A stretch of DNA of 64,000 nt from Fragilaria crotonensis (taxonomy: Eukaryota > Bacillariophyta > Fragilariophyceae > Fragilariales > Fragilariaceae): contig JAKSYS010000197.1 of the NCBI GenBank assembly GCA_022925895.1, positions 26,370 to 90,369 of the forward strand. Direction: 5' to 3'. The notes below the pieces were generated by a model. That model was not told the DNA's origin. It saw only the letters and a list, made by a program, of their open reading frames with translations, and searched no databases. Each line of letters opens with the position of its first letter. Within the stretch, counting starts at the first letter, position 1. The position numbers were made by a program, and so were the translations under genes. Shown in pieces: positions 1-10,117 of this stretch.

Positions 1-345
1 GGTGCCCCTCTGATGGTTGTATCGATCGATCCGTCTGTGAGATACTTGGGCCTCACGGTCGCCATCACATTCTGTTCGGCAGGAATCTTGTTTCCCATCA
101 TGTCTCCCAAAGTAAGCCAAGTCATGGAATGGAAAGCCGCGAAGGCCGCCAAGGAGGCTCGGAGGCTAGAACGCAGGCTCCGGGCGGATGCCTATTTTGC
201 CCGTGTCGGAGGAGACAAGAATTCGGCGCCGCCGCCGACGCCTCAATCGGAGCAAAACAGTCTTACCACCAACGTTACAAAGCCATCTGTACGCTCGGCT
301 CCGAAAGTCGTATTCAAACCAAATCTCGTTACATGTCCTGAGTGA
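1..345 (+). CDS. 3' end of a membrane protein gene (possible class C GPCR-like tail)
   Basis: The reading frame is open from base 1 and stops at 343-345, so this is the C-terminal ~114 residues of a gene that begins outside the window. One hydrophobic helix (YLGLTVAITFCSAGILFPIM) is followed by SPKV and then a basic, Ala/Arg-rich stretch likely to be helical (residues around EWKAAKAAKEARRLERRLRA) and a disordered Pro/Ser tail. A last transmembrane helix followed by a (V/S)PK motif and a cytoplasmic coiled-coil tail is how diatom GABA-B/class C receptor-like proteins end, but the fragment is too short to prove that. It could equally be any membrane protein tail. No start can be chosen. Confidence 0.4.
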   Translation, partial: GAPLMVVSIDPSVRYLGLTVAITFCSAGILFPIMSPKVSQVMEWKAAKAAKEARRLERRLRADAYFARVGGDKNSAPPPTPQSEQNSLTTNVTKPSVRSAPKVVFKPNLVTCPE

Positions 346-864
346 GGAGTAAAAGCAAAGCACTATTCTATTGATAGGAGTTAATCTCTGTATTGAATTC
401 TGTGCGAACTGACACCGGCTTCACAGCAGCTTGGGGGTTTCCATGCTTTCGACCACCGGACATTTTTGTCCTGACCAACGCATCCATGGATGCCGATGCG
501 GTGGCAAAGGATCAAAAATTCCCTGTGCCATGCAGCAAGCTGCATCACTATCACTACGGGGGAGTAGTCGATCGGGTTGACTGCAATTTTCAAAGTATGA
601 TATGTCATTTTGGGAATGTTGGCACCGACTCGTTTTGGGCGAGGGTCTGCCTGCATATGGTTGTTGTAAAGAGTGTAAGTCAACTCCAACTCGTTGATTA
701 GGGTGATACAGATCTCGCCACTCAAAGTTTGCATTTCTGGAAAGTACGCAGAACTACTTGTTTGTTCTTCTCGTTGACTCTCCTTTTATGGAACATCTAG
801 TGGTTTGTTAAATTTGTCTCATTCTCTCGTTCTATTCATAGACACTTTGGCGTTCAAACAATAT
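346..864. other. gene-free stretch
   Basis: Intergenic DNA between the tail of the first gene and the convergent minus-strand gene that ends at 865. Open frames here lack any protein-like composition. Nothing else was recognised. Confidence 0.5.
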
Positions 865-1826
865 TCATTCATCCACATCCAATTTGCTGGGTGACACAAA
901 GGCTCGGTACGCCAAGACAGTTGTGGTGATCAAACTTGGAATGTACAGATATGCCAGTGGTCGAATGGGCCATGTCCACAAGTACCGATGCCAGCACAAT
1001 TGCATGTAGACCCACACCATGTGGGCATAATTGTGATAGTACGACATGTGTGCATTGTAGAACGACAGCATGAGAAGGATCATGGTAACGAGACTGGAGG
1101 ATATAAAGGCATTCATGCGACGAGCCGCTTCACCTTCCGAGTGTTTGGGGATTTCAATTTCAATCGCCGATGCCGCGAGCCAATTGAGAAGGCCCTGAAT
1201 GAAAGTAATCCGGGCCGTGAGGTATTCAAATTCGTGGTTGTGTTGGAGGAATCCCTGGAGGTGGATAGCATCGTGTCAGGAAAAAGAGTCTACCATTTGA
1301 TCAAATCAATGTTGACAATTGTTCGTCATCTCACCATGGGACTATGGTACTCTTCTCCACCCAGATTTCCAGTTGGATGATCTCCCTGCGTCAGGAGCAT
1401 GGTCCCGGTGACAGTCGTTGCAAATATGGATATAGTTTCCAATGCAAAGGCACTTAGAAGTAGGAATCGTTGCAATTGTTTGAATCGTCGAACTTTGGCA
1501 GTATCGTTTCGCATGGGAGCCATTTCTTCTCGTGTTTCTCCTAGTGTTACCAAGACGGCACCTGCCACCAGGGCTGCGGGTGCTCCTAGATTGGAACACC
1601 ATGCAAATGCTTCGGATGCCATTTCAAGATCGATCGATCCGCCGCGAATTTGTGTCAAGAATGTGTCGACATGAATTCTTTTCTTGCCGTTTCTGTTGTA
1701 ATGGTTGTTGTTGACACCTGGTGTGGCACGACTTGATTTCGATACAGAAGGACTGCGAAACGGATGAATAGCAAGTACCGACGGGAGAAGAAGAGCGAGG
1801 CACGTTGTTTTGGCAAAGGTTGTCAT
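865..1826 (-). CDS. spliced multi-pass membrane protein, unknown function
   Basis: Two exons, 1826-1335 and 1254-865, joined by a GT-AG intron of 80 nt (donor GTGAGA, acceptor CTCCAG, phase 0), give a 293-residue protein. Residues 1-19 form a signal peptide (LALLLPSVLA) followed by HPF. After a low-complexity linker comes an IRGG motif of the kind often seen after the leader of diatom secreted or plastid proteins. Hydrophobic helices are seen at about 80-96, 119-145, 210-235 and 255-278. The last two are separated by a His/Tyr/Trp-rich loop (YYHNYAHMVWVYMQLCWHRY). No family was recognised. The exon join is inferred from frame and splice sites: without splicing, the first frame would stop a few codons after the donor. 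Confidence 0.6.
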
Positions 1827-1956
1827 GATCTACTAATGCACTACAATGTGGCAATACATATAGTCTGGACGAAAAGATACATCGGTCGAAAAGATATCTC
1901 AGAATTGTGAAAACGGGGAAACGGGAAACTGATCCAAGTATGATATACCGATACAT

Positions 1957-2360
1957 TTATTGCGTTTTGCCACCGAAGGGTGGTATTTTGCATTTTGGCC
2001 CGTATGTGTCTACAGGAGGAGTCTGTAGATTGTTGATACTGTGCCTCTGGTCACAGTATTGTTCAAGTTTTTCCTAGTTATTTTTGCCACCCTGGTGGCA
2101 CGTAGGGTGGCAAATTTTACGTGAACATTGCGTTGTTTTGCAACTCGATCCGTGTTTTTGCCACTCGAATTAGTCGATCGCGAGAATGGGACTCCGATGC
2201 AAAAAAAATTGGGGTGGAGTGCGCATTGCATCGCGCAGCACTACCAGAAGATATACCGGTAGTTGGTTATGTGCCTCCTATATTACACAGTATTTTCGTT
2301 TTGCCACCCAGGGAGTGCCGCGACACTCTCCAGTATTGTTGTTTTGCCACCGAGCTGTGA
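1957..2360. repeat. dispersed TTTTGCCACC words
   Basis: TTTTGCCAC(C) occurs five times here (near 1964, 2088, 2157, 2301 and 2342), one copy forming a short palindrome GCCACCCTGGTGGC (about 2091-2104). The inverse GGTGGCAAA appears at about 2106 and again near 4444. No gene was recognised. Confidence 0.45.
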
Positions 2361-4554
2361 TTCCACTCGAATTTTGTCCTGTACTCCGAGTTGAGCATTT
2401 TATGACACGTTGTACACACTTGTACGGAATGATTACTGGATACAGTACTGGAGTCTTGTCAGCGTACCATAATACGATGTATGACTGTAACATAGTCCAG
2501 TACTTAAGCCAGTAGTCACAACTCTACCAATTAGATGTTTGTATGCTGACAAAAATTAGAGTGCCACTAAATTGGGTTTTAACAAATGTCTGTTACATCT
2601 AGCATGCCACCTCCTCTCTGTCTTTGCACTAAGAAAAAAGATGTACTACCAGCATCTTGTTTGCTTCATGGCTTTCAAGGCCATCATAGAAATGACAAGG
2701 ATTCTGACATTGTTGACTTTGCACAACAAAGCAACTTCTATGAATCACTCAATGATGACTTGATGCAATCATGGATGTGGGTGACAGCATATGGAGTGCT
2801 CAATCCAGATCCTCAAGATACAGCACAAGTTGCCATCAATACTGCTGTTGACATCTATTGCGCTTCAACTGGGTATACTACTAGACGTAAAAACAATGTG
2901 ACACAATGACAGTGGGATGAATGCATCCCAGTCTTTGTGAGAACTAAGTTTGTAACAAGCAACATTGATAGATACCATCATGCATGTTGAACGGTGTGGT
3001 TGTCCGGTTAAAGAATGCATGCTAGCTTCTTGCTGCTTGGCTGATGTCCAAACAATCCTGTCCCATGGAATGTATGCACAGACCAAAGACTTCAAGCATA
3101 GCACCACATCCTTATCACCAGTGAGCAACCAGCAGATCATTTTTTTTCTTTAGCATAGCCGTGTGTCCTTGAATTCAATGATAGACGATGAGGCAACTGA
3201 TTATTGATTTGGGAACCAGCACAACTTTTATGTGACATACACAAGAAGTGATAAATCAATGATCATTAACTAAAATCCAATTAAGAGAAGGAGAAGAAAA
3301 GTGAAGTTAGTTGAGGATGCCTTGAAAATTCTCTGGACCATTGTGATAACAGCATAGTTGCTTGCCCTCTTGGTTGAAATCAACAAGCACATGCTTATGT
3401 CTGCTGCTTTCATTTGCTGTATCCCCAATTGGAGCTGCCAAAGTAAACAACTGCACTGAATTGAGTGGAAGGTAAAAATGGTTCTATTAAAGGCCTCATA
3501 TCTGGTGGCAATAGCATGTGATTAGATCAGCATGTCAGCAGTCAACAGGAGGATCAATCACTTTAATCAATTGATGTTTTCGTTGCTGCTTGCCTTGTCA
3601 CATGTTCAGGCAGGACTCCAACTCTGATACAACAACTGCCAGTTCCTTGGGTACTATACTTTTTTGCTGTTTTCTTCTGTCATAGCAGCAGTGCTTGAGG
3701 GGTTGTTGCCGTGCCTTCCACATGTCACAAAACCCGTACCACTGACAACGATTCCTTTGGTTTCAGCTCGCTACTGAGGCGGAGCGTACAAAAGTGTGAG
3801 TGCTGACAAGTATAAAGTTTGCACTAGCTAGCCTATCTTGTAGTACTGAGGATGATAAGTGCTACATGGGCCAATACTTCTAAGGAGTGGTACTAAAAAT
3901 GCAAGATTTCAACAAGTTCTCATAGAATCTGATCTGACACTAGGAAAACATGAAAAGCACTATCATTCCTATGATCTTGAGGAGTTTTACAGAACTGGGA
4001 ACTGGAGTCATTGTCATGAAGTTGTTTGCCTATTGAAATGAACTTTTCCAAAGAAATAAACAACAAAATCGGTCTTAGTGTGGAAAAGTAGTGTCCAGTA
4101 CTCCGTCGTCGAAGCTCCAACTGCTACTGTAGTACTGAAGTACGAGTTTAAACATTGTAGCTGGCTTACAGCGTATGGCCTATGGCATACTACTAGTAGT
4201 ACCTGGTACCTGGTACCCTCTGGCTGTCTACTCGTACTTAGTACCAGGTGCACTACCACTACTAGCAATGGCTTCCTACACGTACTCTAGTAATCGCGAT
4301 TCATACACCGAGTATGACAGTTGCGCTCGCTCCGTTGTTCATCCGCACCCCAAAATTATAAGTTACCGTCAGACGAGCAAGTGACTAGTAACGTGCACTT
4401 CGTAGTTAATGCTACATCAAGTACATTGAATACTAGGTCTACAGGGTGGCAAAAATATGAGCACAAAAGAGAGATACTGGCACAGTGATGAGCATGCCAA
4501 TGAAAGAGGCGGTTAGACACGATGGGGGTACTAGTACTCCAGTAGTGGACAACA
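2361..4554. other. gene-poor intergenic DNA
   Basis: AT-rich DNA with scattered GTACT/AGTAC words, especially 4080-4270, where CTAGTAGTACCTGGTACC-like near-palindromes cluster. An open frame at 2586-2909 has no recognisable features. No RNA gene or conserved domain was seen. Confidence 0.5.
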
Positions 4555-4867
4555 GTACACCGGGTACAGTATTTAGTCTGGATGGGCAAATAGCAAATAG
4601 CCTGGATTCCTAAATACTGTGGTCCAGACTAATATATGTTTGAAACTAATTTTCGCCATAAGGGCATCATAAAAAGTCGGTTTTTTTCATTTGGCTTCTG
4701 AATCGCTAATAGTACGAATCGTAGATGTGTTTCCTAACGTCCCTGGTATCCGTGCGCCAATATTCGCAAATTGGCCGATCCAGACTAATTCATGTTTGGG
4801 GTCAAAAAATGGAGTGTTGCACAATAGTCTGGACTCTGGACCAGACTAAATACTGTACCCGGTGTAC
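4555..4867. mobile_element. MITE with 27-bp perfect terminal inverted repeats
   Basis: The 27 bases at 4555-4581 are the exact reverse complement of 4841-4867. The ends read GTACACCGGGTACAG and, inverted, CTGTACCCGGTGTAC. The 313-bp element has no coding capacity. The outermost GTAC could be a 4-bp target duplication (GTAC|ACCGGG ... CCCGGT|GTAC) or part of the inverted repeat, because GTAC is itself a palindrome. CCAGACTAA recurs internally (about 4625 and 4785), as expected for subterminal repeats. Superfamily not assignable. Confidence 0.75.
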
Positions 4868-5179
4868 TTGAAATCAGTACTGCAGTACTTGTACTGTACG
4901 AGTTATTATATATACCTAAAATAACTCAGATATTGTCGTACTGTATTTTCAAAAGTAATCGTATATATTTATTTTTTAATCCACGTACTGACGTAGCATT
5001 TGCGGTAGAAAACTACATGGTACAAATTTTTCAGTAGAAATCTACATGAAAACTTTTTTACACTGTGTCCAGAAATGTATATTGTATAACGTGGTACGAA
5101 TCGTTGTGTAGAACGGACAACAATTTTATGTACAAGTACTCCGTCAATGCCATATCCAGTTTGTTCGATCTGTCTAGAA

Positions 5180-5337
5180 ATACTGGAAAATGTATTTTGA
5201 ATTCCAGATTCCGTGGTACAAATTTTGCAGTAGAAAACTACATGTCCAAAGTCCAGAGTACTGGAAATGTATTTTGAATTCCAGATTCCAATGCTACCAA
5301 CGTGGTACAAATTATGCAGTAGAAAACTGCATGTCCA
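5180..5337. repeat. imperfect tandem duplication (~80 bp unit)
   Basis: A unit starting ACTGGAAAATGTATTTTGAA and ending in AGTAGAAAACTACATGTCC is present twice in tandem (about 5180-5250 and 5262-5337). A more diverged fragment (GTAGAAAACTACATGGTAC) lies at about 5004-5024. No coding role is apparent. Confidence 0.6.
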
Positions 5338-6830
5338 CATCAATGGTTCGTAACTGTCTTAACTCCGTACTCTAAGATCTTATAACCCACGGGTTTTGTC
5401 AGATGCTATCTGACAACCTAGTAGAAACCACCTATACAGTGCACTGTAGTAGAGTAGCCTACTATCTTTGAAGGTACGGGAACGCACGTCTACATATCAT
5501 CCCCCTCTTGCTCATGTTTGAGTAATCAAGTACCAGGTACATGTAGACTGAAGTATGATACGTATGCATACGATACCTGACACAGGCTTGATACTGCCCT
5601 ATACACGCAATACTTAAATGCTGCAAGATTTTACCATTTGTAGATCGTCGCAATAGTTTGGCCAATTAAATACTCAGAGTACATTTCAGGAAGGACATCG
5701 CAGTTTTCCTTCAAGTACCGGTAATTTACTTAGGGATTCCGAAATCAAAAGGCAGTACTCAAGTACTCCACACTGATTCATTATATTTATTTGGCCAATC
5801 AAATATCAATCTGAACCTGAAAGGCAGAATATCATTTTTAATTAGATCGATTTGCTAAATCAAATATATGCTATCATAGTACAAAGGCATTATATTAGAA
5901 TAACGAATAATATCAAATTCAGATACATACACACTGAATCTATTAAGTAAGCAATTTGATTCGACCAAATTGGTTGTCGAAACAAGAAGGCAGTGCATCA
6001 TTCTTACTTACATTGATTTGGCCAATCGTATGATCTTCTGGAACAAAAGTCATTAAATCAATAATTATAGTTTGATGGGCAATTGCAATACTTAAAGACT
6101 GGCTTCTTAAGTATCCAACCGATTAGCCCGCTCGGGCAATTTTCTTACCGTAAACAGAAGTTGTCATACAAAATCTGACAAACCGGTAAAGATCAGAGAT
6201 CCGCAACAACACTCCTGTACCTGGTCATACATTATCTACAGGTACAAGAACCAGGATCAACTGGATCCCAAGGTTTTGTCAGAATTCATCTGACAACCAT
6301 CTGACAGACCGCTAGAAAACCCCGCATGCTATCTGACAAACCCTGGGGATCTTACCAGACCTCCTCTACAGTCGTGCAACAACCGCGGCCATCGGCCGCC
6401 CCCAGACTGGTATAATCTTAAAACAAAGGCGGGATTGACATGTGGCTCTCGCAAGCAGCTCATTCCTGGTTTTCAACACAGACAAATCTTGTGGCTGCAA
6501 CTTGGAAACTAAAGTTGAATCATCTCATCGATTATACAAACAGAAAGGCAGGCATTTCTTGGCAGGTGTTCCCAAACTGACGAACGAAGAGGCGACAGTT
6601 GTAACGGTTGTCACATCTGTCTTCAATATTGCAAAACATGTCTGCTTGTTCGCTGAAGAAGCAGACGGATTCTGTGGTGTCGCTGGAATGCTTGCCCAGA
6701 ATGACAACAGAGATTTGTCCAGAGTGCAGATGGTACAAGTGTACGGTGTTTGCGTGTATTCGTGTGTTCGATGTGCGAGGAAGTAAAAATTCGGGGCAGG
6801 CATGCTGTATGTTGTTTGGTCTGTTCCCCC
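5338..6830. other. gene-free AT-rich stretch with TCTGACAA hairpins
   Basis: The stretch contains several TTGTCAGA/TCTGACAA words, including a perfect 9-bp-stem hairpin at about 5395-5415 (TTGTCAGAT GCT ATCTGACAA), and repeated TTGGCCAAT words (about 5657, 5790, 6018). No gene was found. An open frame at 6442-6786 has no ATG start. Confidence 0.5.
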
Positions 6831-6840
6831 TATATAAAAA
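6831..6840 (+). promoter_or_regulatory. TATA box of the thioredoxin gene
   Basis: TATATAAAAA preceded by a C run, 155 bp upstream of the ATG at 6995. The spacing leaves room for a transcription start near 6860-6870 and a 5' leader of about 130 nt. Inferred from sequence only. Confidence 0.45.
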
Positions 6841-6994
6841 GTGTATACGAGATGCCCTCACGTTTCTTCGCCTCCCCGACACATTATCGATCGGTCACTC
6901 GAGTACCACCTCTCCGCTCTCCGAGTAGTACACATCACATTGTTTCACACATCAACAACACGACCACTCTTACCGACTGCAGATACATATAATC

Positions 6995-7844
6995 ATGCAT
7001 CCCTTTGCTTCTTCACATTCTTCTCTGCTACTACTCTCACTAGTAGTAGCATCGTTGTTAACTGGTAACACTGTCCATTCATTCGGAATTGGACGATTCT
7101 ATCAGCACAGTAACAATCACAATCCGGCATCAACCCATCATGAACCCGAATCACTCAAGTCCACAACAATGACCGAAGCCACAACAAGCACTCATGAAAT
7201 TCAATTCGGACCACGAATTGAAGTCATTCATAACACAAAAGAATATCTGGATTTTATTGCTCAAGATGATCGTCTTTGTGTTGTCAAGTAAGTTGATGGT
7301 GTCGATGATGATGACGATTACCTTGAATTATACACTTACTAACATGATCCTACATTCGTCCAGATTCTACGCATCATGGTGCAAATCCTGTCAAAAGTTT
7401 GGTGTCTTGTACAAGCGTTTGGCAACACAATGTGGTGACCTCTATGAAACAACATCATCATTATCGGAAAAACACCATCATGATCAATCCCAACTCTTGA
7501 AACGCGGCAATGTTCGTTTTGCCGAAGTCGAATTCGGTGCCAATGCTGAACTCTGTCGTTCTCTGGGAATTAAAAAATTGCCCAATGTTCACATTTACAA
7601 GGGTACAGAATTGGGACGCATTACAGGATTTCCCTGTGGACCAAGCAAATTTGGAATGTTGGAAGACACACTGCAACGATTCCGAACCATGAGTGATGAT
7701 GATTTGAAACTAGAAAAGACTCTCGAAGAAGGAGGTGAGTTGGTGGATCAAATTTTGCAAACACTCCACAAGGAACGTGACAATGGTGGTGGTACTGCTG
7801 CTGCTGTAAAGGCAAATGGAAATCAACAGCAACAGCAGCAGTAG
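6995..7844 (+). CDS. plastid-type thioredoxin-domain protein (ACHT/TrxL-like)
   Basis: Exons 6995-7287 and 7364-7844 encode 257 residues. The 76-nt intron begins GTAAGT, ends GTCCAG and contains a good branch-point word (TTACTAAC). It splits the codon just before the active site. The thioredoxin fold has the motif FYASWCKSC (C104 and C107) and the cis-proline loop KKLPNVHIY, so it should be a dithiol-disulfide oxidoreductase. The WCKSC spacing resembles plant ACHT/TrxL proteins more than typical WCGPC thioredoxins. The N-terminus is a signal peptide ending VHS-F, matching a diatom plastid leader, so location in the chloroplast stroma is inferred. The C-terminus ends in a glycine/glutamine-rich tail (QQQQQQ) without a domain. 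It is convergent with the hydrolase gene downstream. Confidence 0.85.
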
Positions 7845-8013
7845 TAGTAATATCTGGCAGAAGCTGCCTAAATGCGAAATGCGCAAACCAAGACAGATAC
7901 GAAGTAGACGCTATAGCATGAAGCAACAGAAAGGGATATCCTATTCCAGAGTCTGATTGTAGTTTTACCCCAGACACATGATATTTTAGCGCACTCGAAA
8001 GCATTCGTCTGGA

Positions 8014-9336
8014 TCAAAGTTGGTCCAACCACTGTAGCATGGACTTGTGACTATCCATGGGATTGTCATCAAATGGAATGTGACCACCCGACACTACCTG
8101 AAACGATACGTGGTCACGATTCGTTGCCATGGTCTTGTAATACTGTCCCACCCCACCACCCAATGGCGTGACCGCATCATCATCGCCCCAAATCAAGTGA
8201 ATGGGAATTTTACTCAAAATAGCAGCACCATCTGTAGCATTATCAACATAATCATACTTGCGATGCAAATCCATGGGTGTGGCTCCAGGATCATTCGTGT
8301 AAATTTGGCTCAATGCTTCGACCGATCCACGATCTTTGGCTGGAAGATAAAAGGAATCGACCAATTCGTCATCGACACGATCTGGTTGGTGGTTGTACAG
8401 ACTTGTCAGCGCATCACGCAACAACTCTCGAGTCACGACCGTATCCAATACATAGGTCAGTAAAAGTGTGTTGCGGAATATCAACACATCCAATACATTG
8501 TATAATCCATTAATAAGGAATCGTTGCCATGGAGTCCATTGATCTTCATTGGCAATACCTCTAGAATTCAATCCAACACCACAATTGAACATGCATATTC
8601 CCTTGCAATAACGATGATTCCAATCATGGCTCGTGGACGACGTGGGATTTGTTTGGAAATCTTGTGTCACGGCCGATAGTGCCACAAGACTTCCCAAACT
8701 GTTTCCACAAAGGACAATACCACCATGAGTAGATTCATCATTCTTCATAATCTTTTCCTTGATATACGCATCGACTTGTTCGGCCCACAAATGAATCGAA
8801 TAGTCAATGCCATCGACACGACCTGGTTTTTCTGATTTTCCCTGTCCCAATAAATCAATGCCATGAACTTCATGATATCCATTCTCCAACAGTGCTTTCT
8901 TGGTTTCACGCCAATACGTCGTGGAACAGGCAAATCCATGAACGAGTAGGACAACAGGTTTATTGGAGGTAGTTGTAGCAGATGCTGATGATTGTATTGG
9001 TTTGGATACTTCCGTGTACACTTTGTGACCACGAAAGGTCCAATACGATGACGTCGTCGTCGATGTCATTGTTGTTGTTAATGTCGTCTCATCGGGAACA
9101 GAATTGTTGTCCGATGACGTGGTTGTTGTTAATGATTGTGATACATCTCGTTTTGGTACCATGTTGTTACTGCCAACGCCATTACGGATACTTCTCATCG
9201 TAGTAATCGGTGTCATTGTAAAGGAGTAAACACCATGACCGTGTTGACCATTATGTGGGGTTGTGATGAACACGAGACAAACAATAACTAGTATGTGCAC
9301 TTGGAATTGCAACAGTAGTGAGGATGTTGCAACCAT
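8014..9336 (-). CDS. alpha/beta hydrolase, secreted or plastid-targeted
   Basis: 440 residues from the ATG at 9336, chosen for its context (GAAAATGG) and because a hydrophobic leader (LVIVCLVFITT) follows at once. The same frame is open upstream but looks like untranslated sequence. The fold is complete: oxyanion-hole segment VHGFACSTTYW, strand GIDLLGQGKSEKPG, nucleophile elbow CGNSLGSLVAL (Ser near residue 212), acid loop LIWGDDDAVTP (Asp near 385) and catalytic His in VSGGHIPFDD (near 417). Sequence around the elbow and the DLLGQGKS strand resembles plastid hydrolases of the pheophytinase/chlorophyll dephytylase/epoxide hydrolase group. The substrate cannot be told from the sequence. A Thr/Ser-rich linker separates leader and domain. 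The 3' end faces the thioredoxin gene, about 170 bp away. Confidence 0.88.
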   Translation of the reverse strand: MVATSSLLLQFQVHILVIVCLVFITTPHNGQHGHGVYSFTMTPITTMRSIRNGVGSNNMVPKRDVSQSLTTTTSSDNNSVPDETTLTTTMTSTTTSSYWTFRGHKVYTEVSKPIQSSASATTTSNKPVVLLVHGFACSTTYWRETKKALLENGYHEVHGIDLLGQGKSEKPGRVDGIDYSIHLWAEQVDAYIKEKIMKNDESTHGGIVLCGNSLGSLVALSAVTQDFQTNPTSSTSHDWNHRYCKGICMFNCGVGLNSRGIANEDQWTPWQRFLINGLYNVLDVLIFRNTLLLTYVLDTVVTRELLRDALTSLYNHQPDRVDDELVDSFYLPAKDRGSVEALSQIYTNDPGATPMDLHRKYDYVDNATDGAAILSKIPIHLIWGDDDAVTPLGGGVGQYYKTMATNRDHVSFQVVSGGHIPFDDNPMDSHKSMLQWLDQL

Positions 9337-9549
9337 TTTCGTCGTCGTTGTCACCTTGATATGGATTGAATGAATAAGAAAGAATAACAGAATGTAAACG
9401 AAACGTCGATGACGGTTGGGTGTTGCGTTGCTCACACTGAAGCAGTGACTAATGTGTGTGTATGTTCTGCTAGTGTTTGTAGATGCCGTGCTGTTCTGAC
9501 TGACTGCTGCGATGTTGTGGGCGTGGTGGCATGGATGACACCATCTCAC

Positions 9550-10117
9550 ACCTCAACACCAAGACCCACCTTTGCATCGTTTTCAGCCCCATGGCCCGTA
9601 ATACTCGGTGTAGGTGCAAACTATACGGTCTACGGTTGGACGGTGCAACCGTAGGATGTACCAGACTGTTGTACTAGTCGTGCAGTACTGGAATCTGCAC
9701 TCTACATTCCAGTGACGCTACGAGTACTGCTACGGATCATACAATGGGAAGCCCGCAGCGCTGTGCAGTCGTACTACAATGCATTACTACACGCAATGGC
9801 AAAGGAACGGCAAGAGTTAACTGGGTCAGAGAGATTTAATAAACAGAACGATATAATGAAAAAGAGCCTGTGATGATGATGAGAGGGGTTGGTTGATCAG
9901 GAAATTGTTTCCTTCATGTAAACCAAAAAGAGATACATCATGTATATCCCGAATTGTAGTACTGAGTAGTTGTAGTAGCCTGCTTATCCGGTGTGGATAA
10001 GAATAAATTTTACAAAACCGAGTTTCTTCGGTTGAAGTGTTGTAGTAGTTGTTGTATTCAGTGTAATGGTATGAGGAGTGGATGGACTTGGTGTGTGTGT
10101 GTATCTGTGTGTTGCTC
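9550..10117. other. intergenic DNA between two minus-strand genes
   Basis: Presumed promoter region of the hydrolase and 3' region of the zinc-finger gene. It holds GTACT-type words at 9655-9770 and nothing else recognisable. Confidence 0.4.

Noticed and set aside
2586-2909. 107-codon open frame in the 2-4 kb spacer
   Set aside because: No domain, leader, exon partner or paralogue. Length is within chance for this composition.
6442-6786. 114-codon open frame upstream of the thioredoxin gene
   Set aside because: It begins with GTG, not ATG, and has no recognisable family. It lies in presumed promoter DNA.
8014-9549. Longer start of the alpha/beta hydrolase at 9549
   Set aside because: The extra 71 codons are low-complexity Thr/Ser/His without coding character. 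The ATG at 9336 has the better context and a signal peptide directly after it.
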